Assembly (NCBI GenBank): GCA_963720705.1
Contig: CAVRGJ010000007.1
Coordinates: 186,001 to 250,000 of the forward strand
Length of the DNA: 64,000 nucleotides
DNA from: DASWJZ01 sp963720705
GTDB lineage: Bacteria > Pseudomonadota > Alphaproteobacteria > Rhizobiales > Afifellaceae
Direction: 5' to 3'
Shown: positions 58,879 through 64,000 of the stretch, piece by piece
Layout of the letters: every line of letters starts with the position of its first letter
Numbering within the stretch: the stretch's first letter is position 1
The notes under the pieces: model-generated
The model's database searches: none
What the model was told of the DNA's origin: nothing
The model's input: the letters and a program-made list of their open reading frames with translations, nothing else
Made by a program: the position numbers and the translations under genes

Positions 58879-58975
58879 CCATTTCGCTTCCCTGACGTGG
58901 ATCGCGGATCGAGGGTAGCAGCCGAGGCGGCAGGGCGGAAGCCGTGATGCGGAAGAGCCGGCGGCGAACGAAAAG

Positions 58976-58999
58976 GGAGCCGGCCCGAGGGCCGGCTCC
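58976..58999 (-). terminator. Terminator for the BA14K-like gene
   Basis: An 11-bp stem GGAGCCGGCCC and its complement with a GA loop; on the minus strand it is followed by CTTTTC, giving a short U-tract. It lies 28 bp after the BA14K-like stop. Confidence 0.75.
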
Positions 59000-59027
59000 T
59001 GACGTCTCCCAGGAAGCTTGTCGACGA

Positions 59028-59435
59028 CTAGAGCCGGCAAGGATGCCGATAGCCGTCGTAGCCCATGTAGGTGTCGGTGTGCCAATCATAGGACCGGTAG
59101 CGCGCATCGCAGGCGGCCTGATGAGAGGTGCCGGCCGCCCCGGCGACGGCGTTCGCTGCTGCCCCGGCCACGAAGCCGAAGATCGCGGCCGCCGCGTCGG
59201 CCGGGCCGAAATCATGGCGGTGGCGACCGTACCAATCGTGATAGCGGGACTCGTTCCAGTGATCTCGGTGGTGGTTCCAGTCCCAGCAATCCTGGTCGCC
59301 CGGATGATGGTCGCAGTAGTTGCCCATCACCCGCTCCTGCTGACGGTGGCTGTGCCAGTCGGCCGCCGCCGGGGTGACGATGCTGCTCGCGGCAAGAACG
59401 ATGCAGGCGACGCCCGCGCCAAGCGCTTTCTTCAT
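59028..59435 (-). CDS. BA14K-family exported protein
   Basis: A 135-residue protein with a signal peptide (MKKALGAGVACIVLAASSIV, then TPAAA|DW) and a His/Trp/Asp-rich stretch. A hydrophobic IFGFVAGAAANAVAGAAGTS segment precedes the BA14K motif CDARYRSYDWHTDTYMGYDG ending HPC. The Brucella BA14K antigen is linked to lectin-like or immunoreactive activity. It is likely anchored in the cell envelope. CAGGAG precedes the ATG. Confidence 0.85.
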   Translation of the reverse strand: MKKALGAGVACIVLAASSIVTPAAADWHSHRQQERVMGNYCDHHPGDQDCWDWNHHRDHWNESRYHDWYGRHRHDFGPADAAAAIFGFVAGAAANAVAGAAGTSHQAACDARYRSYDWHTDTYMGYDGYRHPCRL

Positions 59436-59779
59436 ATCATTCTCCTGTCTGTCGACCGTGGCGGGTCTCCGACCCATTGGTCAGCCCCACATGGCCGACA
59501 AACGTGCTCGCTCCGCCGTCGTTCCAATGTTTTCCCGGTGAAATACTCGACGAATCAATAGTTTAGGCGGCTATGTTTTGGAATTTTGAGAGCCTGCCGG
59601 TGGCGCAGCGATCGAATGCGCGGGCGCGCGCGGATCGGCCTTCTTCGCTGTGTTGCGCCGCCAAAAACCCCATGCTAGACGACCCGCGCGTGGCTCGGGG
59701 GCGCCGGACCGCGCCCTCCGAGATTTGCCAAAAGCTTTGCCCGCTGCCGCGGGCCGATTGACAGGGAAGAGACCCGCGC
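59436..59779. other. Promoter-bearing gap before atpH
   Basis: This 344-bp divergent gap serves the BA14K-like gene and the atp operon. It is relatively AT-rich at about 59520-59595. I could not identify a convincing -35/-10 pair or an RNA gene, and a short open frame at 59573-59761 has no recognisable features. Confidence 0.5.
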
Positions 59780-60340
59780 GTGACGGATCGCACCTCCTCC
59801 GTTTCCGGCGTTGCCGAGCGATACGCCTCAGCCCTTTTCGATCTTGCCCGCGAAGAATCCTCCATCGACCGTATCGAGGGAGAGCTTCAGAGCCTCACCC
59901 GCTTGCTTGACGAAAGCGCCGATCTGAGACGCCTTGTCGAGAGCCCGGTCTTCTCCGCTGAGGAGCAGGAGCGGGCGATCGGCGCCGTCGCCGACAAAGC
60001 CGGGATCGGCGGGCTCGCCGGCAACCTCCTTCGCCTGGTTGCGCGCAACCGTCGGCTTTTCGCGCTGCCGGGGATCGTCAAGGCGTTTCGCGAGATGGCG
60101 GCGCGGCATCGTGGCGAAGTCACCGCCGAGGTCGCCTCGGCGCATCCGTTGAGCGATGCTCAGGTCGGGGCACTTAAGGCGGCGCTCAAAGAGAAGCTCG
60201 GCAAAGACGTGACGCTTGAGACGCGTGTCAATCCGGCGCTTCTTGGCGGGCTTGTCGTCAAGGTCGGCTCACGCATGATCGACACGTCGCTTCGCTCCAG
60301 ATTGATGACCGTCAAAACACAGCTCAAAGAGGTCGGCTGA
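59780..60340 (+). CDS. atpH: ATP synthase F1 delta subunit
   Basis: A 186-residue subunit of the peripheral stalk, with the OSCP/delta fold: VAERYASALFDLAREE near residue 10 and GGLVVKVGSRMIDTSLRSRL (169-ish) near the C-terminus. The start is a GTG. It opens the F1-only cluster; in alphaproteobacteria the FO genes lie elsewhere. Confidence 0.95.
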   Translation: MTDRTSSVSGVAERYASALFDLAREESSIDRIEGELQSLTRLLDESADLRRLVESPVFSAEEQERAIGAVADKAGIGGLAGNLLRLVARNRRLFALPGIVKAFREMAARHRGEVTAEVASAHPLSDAQVGALKAALKEKLGKDVTLETRVNPALLGGLVVKVGSRMIDTSLRSRLMTVKTQLKEVG

Positions 60341-61869
60341 TGGATATTCGGGCCGCGGAAATCTCCTCGATCCTGCGCGAGCAGATCAAGAATTTCGGCA
60401 AGGAGGCGGAAGTCTCCGAAGTCGGACAGGTGCTCTCCGTCGGCGACGGCATCGCCCGCGTTTATGGCCTCGACAACGTGCAGGCCGGCGAGATGGTTGC
60501 CTTCGAGAATGGCATCCGCGGCATGGCGCTGAACCTCGAGGTCGACAATGTCGGCATCGTCATCTTCGGCACCGACCGCGAGATCAAAGAAGGCGACACC
60601 GTCAAGCGCACCGGCGCCATCGTCGAAGTGCCGGTCGGCAAGGGACTGCTCGGCCGCGTCGTCGACGGGCTCGGCAACCCGATCGACGGCAAAGGCCCGA
60701 TCGAGGCGGCCGAGAAGCGTCGCGTCGATGTGAAGGCGCCCGGCATCATCCCGCGCAAGTCGGTGCACGAGCCGATGGCGACCGGCTTGAAAGCCATCGA
60801 CGCGCTGATTCCGATCGGCCGCGGCCAGCGCGAGCTCATCATCGGCGACCGCCAGACGGGAAAATCGGCGATCATTCTCGACACTATCTTGAACCAGAAG
60901 CCCGCCTTCGACGCGAACGACGAGAAGAAGAAGCTCTACTGCATCTACGTCGCCGTCGGGCAGAAGCGCTCCACCGTCGTGCAGTTCGCCAAGACGCTCG
61001 AAGACCGCGGCGCGCTCGACTATTCGATCATCGTGGCGGCGACCGCGTCCGATCCGGCGCCGATGCAGTTCCTGGCGCCGTTCTCCGGCTGCGCCATGGG
61101 CGAATATTTCCGCGACAACGGTATGCACGCGATGATCGCCTACGACGACCTCTCCAAGCAGGCGGTCGCCTATCGGCAGATGTCGCTGCTGCTGCGCCGG
61201 CCGCCCGGACGCGAAGCCTATCCCGGCGACGTCTTCTATCTGCATTCGCGGCTCTTGGAGCGAGCCGCCAAGATGAACGACGAAAACGGCGCCGGCTCGC
61301 TGACCGCGCTGCCGGTGATCGAGACGCAGGCGAACGACGTGTCGGCCTATATCCCGACCAACGTCATCTCCATCACCGACGGCCAGATATTCCTGGAGAC
61401 CGACCTCTTCTACCAGGGCATCCGCCCGGCGGTGAATGTCGGCCTCTCGGTGTCGCGCGTCGGCTCCGCCGCGCAGATCAAGGCGATGAAGCAGGTCGCC
61501 GGCAAGATCAAAGGCGAACTCGCCCAGTATCGCGAGATGGCGGCCTTCGCGCAGTTCGGCTCCGACCTCGACCAGGCAACGCAGCGGCTTCTCAATCGCG
61601 GCGCCAAGCTGACCGAGCTTCTGAAGCAACCGCAGTTCTCGCCGCTCAAGGTCGAGGAGCAGGTGGTGGTGATCTACGCCGGCACGTCCGGCCTGCTCGA
61701 TCCGTTGCCGCTTGCCCGTGTGCGCGAGTTCGAAACCGGGCTCCTTGCCTTGACGCGAAGCGACCACAAGGACGTGCTCGACGAGATCCGCGAGAAGGGC
61801 GAGCTTAGCGACGAACTTCAGGCGAAGCTGAAGTCGATCCTTGAGACGTTCGCGAAGAACTTCGCCTGA
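60340..61869 (+). CDS. atpA: ATP synthase F1 alpha subunit
   Basis: A 509-residue non-catalytic nucleotide-binding subunit. The N-terminus DIRAAEISSILREQIKNFGK, Walker A GDRQTGKSAI (about 169-178), and the PAVNVGLSVSRVGSAAQ signature (about 363-380) are in place. It shares a base with the atpH stop (TGATG). Confidence 0.97.
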   Translation: MDIRAAEISSILREQIKNFGKEAEVSEVGQVLSVGDGIARVYGLDNVQAGEMVAFENGIRGMALNLEVDNVGIVIFGTDREIKEGDTVKRTGAIVEVPVGKGLLGRVVDGLGNPIDGKGPIEAAEKRRVDVKAPGIIPRKSVHEPMATGLKAIDALIPIGRGQRELIIGDRQTGKSAIILDTILNQKPAFDANDEKKKLYCIYVAVGQKRSTVVQFAKTLEDRGALDYSIIVAATASDPAPMQFLAPFSGCAMGEYFRDNGMHAMIAYDDLSKQAVAYRQMSLLLRRPPGREAYPGDVFYLHSRLLERAAKMNDENGAGSLTALPVIETQANDVSAYIPTNVISITDGQIFLETDLFYQGIRPAVNVGLSVSRVGSAAQIKAMKQVAGKIKGELAQYREMAAFAQFGSDLDQATQRLLNRGAKLTELLKQPQFSPLKVEEQVVVIYAGTSGLLDPLPLARVREFETGLLALTRSDHKDVLDEIREKGELSDELQAKLKSILETFAKNFA

Positions 61870-61896
61870 CGGCACGCCGACGAAGGATCAGGATCG

Positions 61897-62778
61897 ATGG
61901 CGAGCCTCAAGGACCTGCGCAACCGCATCGCCTCGGTGAAGGCGACGCAGAAGATCACCAAGGCGATGCAGATGGTCGCCGCGGCGAAGCTTCGACGCGC
62001 GCAGGAGGCGGCTGAGGCGGCGCGGCCCTATGCGGAGCGCATGAGCCAGGTGCTCGCCAACATCGCGAGCGCCACCAAGGGGCAACTCGGTGCGCCCGCA
62101 CTGATCGCCGGCACGGGCCGGGAGGAGGTTCACCTTCTCCTCGTCGCGACCGGCGAGCGCGGCTTGGCCGGTGCTTTCAACAGCGCCATTGCACGTCTCG
62201 CACGTGACGATGCTCGTCGCCTGCTCGCTGAAGGCAAGACGGTGAAGTTCCTGATCGTCGGCCGCAAGGGCTACGACATTCTGCGCCGCCAATACGCCAG
62301 CCTCATCAGCGACCACTTCACTTACCGCAACGTGAAGCAGGTGAGCTTCGTCGAGGCGAAAGAGGTGGCGGACCGGCTCCTCGCGATGTTCGACGAGGGC
62401 GCTTTCGACGTCGCCACGCTCTACTATTCGAAGTTCCGCTCGGTGATCAGTCAGGTCCCGACGGCGCAGCGCATCATCCCGGCTGAGGTGCCGGAGGACG
62501 CGGCCCTGCCTTCGCTCGGCGGCGCCATCTACGAATATGAGCCGGACGAGGAGGAAATCCTCGCCGAGCTGTTGCCGCGCAACGTCGGCATCCAGATATA
62601 CAAGGCGATGCTTGAGAACGCCGCGTCCTTCTACGGCGCGCAGATGAGCGCCATGGACAACGCCACGCGCAATGCCGGCGACATGATCGACCGCCTGACG
62701 CTTTCCTATAACCGCCAGCGGCAGGCACAGATCACCAAAGAACTGATCGAGATTATCTCCGGCGCTGAGGCCGTTTAG
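61897..62778 (+). CDS. atpG: ATP synthase F1 gamma subunit
   Basis: A 293-residue central stalk subunit. It starts MASLKDLRNRIASVKATQKI and ends in the conserved AMDNATRNAGDMIDRLTLSYNRQRQAQITKELIEI helix region (described in part). The strong coiled-coil ends match gamma. A GAAGGATCAGG site lies upstream. Confidence 0.97.
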   Translation: MASLKDLRNRIASVKATQKITKAMQMVAAAKLRRAQEAAEAARPYAERMSQVLANIASATKGQLGAPALIAGTGREEVHLLLVATGERGLAGAFNSAIARLARDDARRLLAEGKTVKFLIVGRKGYDILRRQYASLISDHFTYRNVKQVSFVEAKEVADRLLAMFDEGAFDVATLYYSKFRSVISQVPTAQRIIPAEVPEDAALPSLGGAIYEYEPDEEEILAELLPRNVGIQIYKAMLENAASFYGAQMSAMDNATRNAGDMIDRLTLSYNRQRQAQITKELIEIISGAEAV

Positions 62779-62811
62779 GCGCGGCAGCCGAAACCTTTAT
62801 GTGAGGGAATC

Positions 62812-64000
62812 ATGGCGAGCGACATTCCAAATCAGGCCGGCCGCGTTACGCAGGTGATGGGCGCGGTAGTGGACGTCCAGTTCGACGGGGTGCTGCCGGC
62901 AATTCTGAACGCTCTTGAGACCGACAATCACGGCAACCGCCTGGTGCTGGAGGTCGCGCAGCATCTCGGCGAGAACACGGTGCGCACCATCGCCATGGAC
63001 ACGAGCGAGGGACTCGTGCGCGGGCAGGCGGTGAAGGACACGGGCGAGCCGATCGCGGTCCCGGTCGGCGAGGCGACGCTCGGCCGCATCATGAACGTCA
63101 TCGGTGAGCCGGTGGACGAGGCGGGGCCGGTGCGGACACGCGATCGTCGTCCGATCCACGCGGAGGCGCCCTCCTTTGTCGATCAGGCGACCGAGGCGCA
63201 GATCCTGGTCACCGGTATCAAGGTCGTCGACCTGCTTGCGCCCTATGCGCGCGGCGGCAAGATCGGCCTCTTCGGCGGTGCCGGCGTCGGCAAGACGGTG
63301 ATTATCCAGGAACTGATCAACAACGTCGCCAAGGCGCATGGCGGCTACTCGGTTTTCGCCGGCGTCGGCGAGCGCACGCGCGAGGGGAACGATCTCTATC
63401 ACGAGATGATCGAATCCGGCGTCAACAAGGACCCGCACGAGAACAACGGTTCGACCGAGGGATCCAAGTGTGCGCTGGTCTTCGGCCAGATGAACGAGCC
63501 GCCGGGTGCCCGCGCCCGCGTCGGTCTCACCGGCCTGACCGTCGCCGAGTATTTCCGCGACCAGGGCCAGGACGTGCTCTTCTTTGTCGACAACATCTTC
63601 CGCTTCACACAGGCGGGCTCGGAAGTGTCGGCGCTCCTCGGCCGCATCCCCTCCGCCGTCGGCTATCAGCCGACACTCGCCACCGACATGGGCGCGCTGC
63701 AGGAGCGCATCACCACCACGAACAAGGGGTCGATCACCTCGGTGCAGGCGATCTACGTACCGGCCGACGACTTGACCGACCCGGCGCCGGCGACCTCTTT
63801 CGCGCATCTCGACGCGACGACGACGCTGTCGCGCTCGATCGCCGAGAAGGGCATCTACCCGGCCGTCGACCCGCTCGATTCAACCTCGCGCCTGCTTGAC
63901 CCACGCGTCGTCGGCGAGGAGCACTATGACGTCGCCCGCTCGGTGCAGTCGACGCTGCAGCGCTACAAATCGCTGCAGGACATCATCGCGATCCTCGGCA
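62812..64000 (+). CDS. atpD: ATP synthase F1 beta subunit, N-terminal 396 residues (gene runs off the window)
   Basis: The catalytic subunit, truncated by the window edge. It has the barrel start VTQVMGAVVDVQFDGVLPAI, Walker A GGAGVGKTVIIQEL, the catalytic Glu in GVGERTREGND, and VLFFVDNIFRFTQAGSEVSA. TGAGGGA precedes the ATG. atpC should follow beyond the window. Confidence 0.97.
   Translation, partial: MASDIPNQAGRVTQVMGAVVDVQFDGVLPAILNALETDNHGNRLVLEVAQHLGENTVRTIAMDTSEGLVRGQAVKDTGEPIAVPVGEATLGRIMNVIGEPVDEAGPVRTRDRRPIHAEAPSFVDQATEAQILVTGIKVVDLLAPYARGGKIGLFGGAGVGKTVIIQELINNVAKAHGGYSVFAGVGERTREGNDLYHEMIESGVNKDPHENNGSTEGSKCALVFGQMNEPPGARARVGLTGLTVAEYFRDQGQDVLFFVDNIFRFTQAGSEVSALLGRIPSAVGYQPTLATDMGALQERITTTNKGSITSVQAIYVPADDLTDPAPATSFAHLDATTTLSRSIAEKGIYPAVDPLDSTSRLLDPRVVGEEHYDVARSVQSTLQRYKSLQDIIAILG

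Noticed and set aside
60160..61875. A 571-codon open frame opposite atpA
   Set aside because: Antisense shadow of atpA and atpH without ribosome site or domain.

Overview
The window comes from the chromosome of a GC-rich alphaproteobacterium, most likely of the order Hyphomicrobiales (Rhizobiales). The gene order argues for this: mdh-sucC-sucD-sucA-sucB-MAPEG-lpd, sdhCDAB, and an F1-only atpHAGD cluster close to priA. So do the family markers usg, DUF2277, BA14K, an Omp19-like Inh lipoprotein and an FrcBCA-type sugar transporter. No tRNA, rRNA, CRISPR array, insertion sequence or prophage was found. The genome below strain or genus level cannot be named from this sequence.

Layout. 1-5.4 kb: the 5' part of a thiamine-diphosphate E1/transketolase gene (minus strand), then a sugar ABC transporter (ATPase, binding protein, two permeases). 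5.4-9.6 kb: a two-gene RND efflux pump on the minus strand. 9.6-11.6 kb: a divergent NnrR-like regulator and copper nitrite reductase (nirK) sharing one FNR/NnrR-type box. 11.6-14.4 kb: a molybdenum-cofactor maturation set (two XdhC/CoxI proteins and a MoeA-like/MocA-like fusion). 14.4-21.8 kb: small housekeeping, stress and envelope genes (usg, ChaC, MsrA, DUF2277, a two-part outer-membrane protein, a CPBP protease, a CueR-like regulator). 21.8-25.6 kb: a TetR regulator divergent from an EmrAB-type pump, with two identical operators 60 bp apart.

25.9-30.1 kb: sdhC-sdhD-sdhA, two small genes, sdhB. 30.4-38.9 kb: a sugar or polyol catabolic locus: a VOC protein, xylulokinase, a ROK repressor, FrcBCA-like transporter, a polyol dehydrogenase and an SDR. 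39.1-42.0 kb: an acyltransferase, an Omp19-like lipoprotein, zapE and a tiny histone-H1-like protein. 42.2-51.6 kb: the TCA block mdh to lpd. 51.6-59.4 kb: desaturase, gluconokinase, xerC, transaldolase, priA, a TIR-Sel1 protein and a BA14K protein. 59.8-64 kb: atpH-atpA-atpG and the start of atpD.

The central-metabolism blocks (TCA cycle, succinate dehydrogenase, ATP synthase) together describe an aerobic respiratory chassis; nirK with an NnrR-like regulator adds a nitrite-reducing option under low oxygen or NO. Several palindromic intergenic elements occur, one pair in inverted orientation around the polyol dehydrogenase gene.

The most striking anomaly is a set of six apparent single-base indels in five otherwise well conserved genes (the sugar-binding protein, nirK, the outer-membrane protein, xylB twice, and lpd). 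Because lpd should be indispensable beside an intact sucAB, sequencing or assembly error is the likeliest explanation for at least some of them, but real mutations cannot be excluded from the sequence alone. I did not find a convincing undescribed multi-gene system; the best candidates for a closer look are the TIR-Sel1 protein, the tandem-barrel outer-membrane protein and the FrcBCA/xylulokinase/polyol dehydrogenase module.
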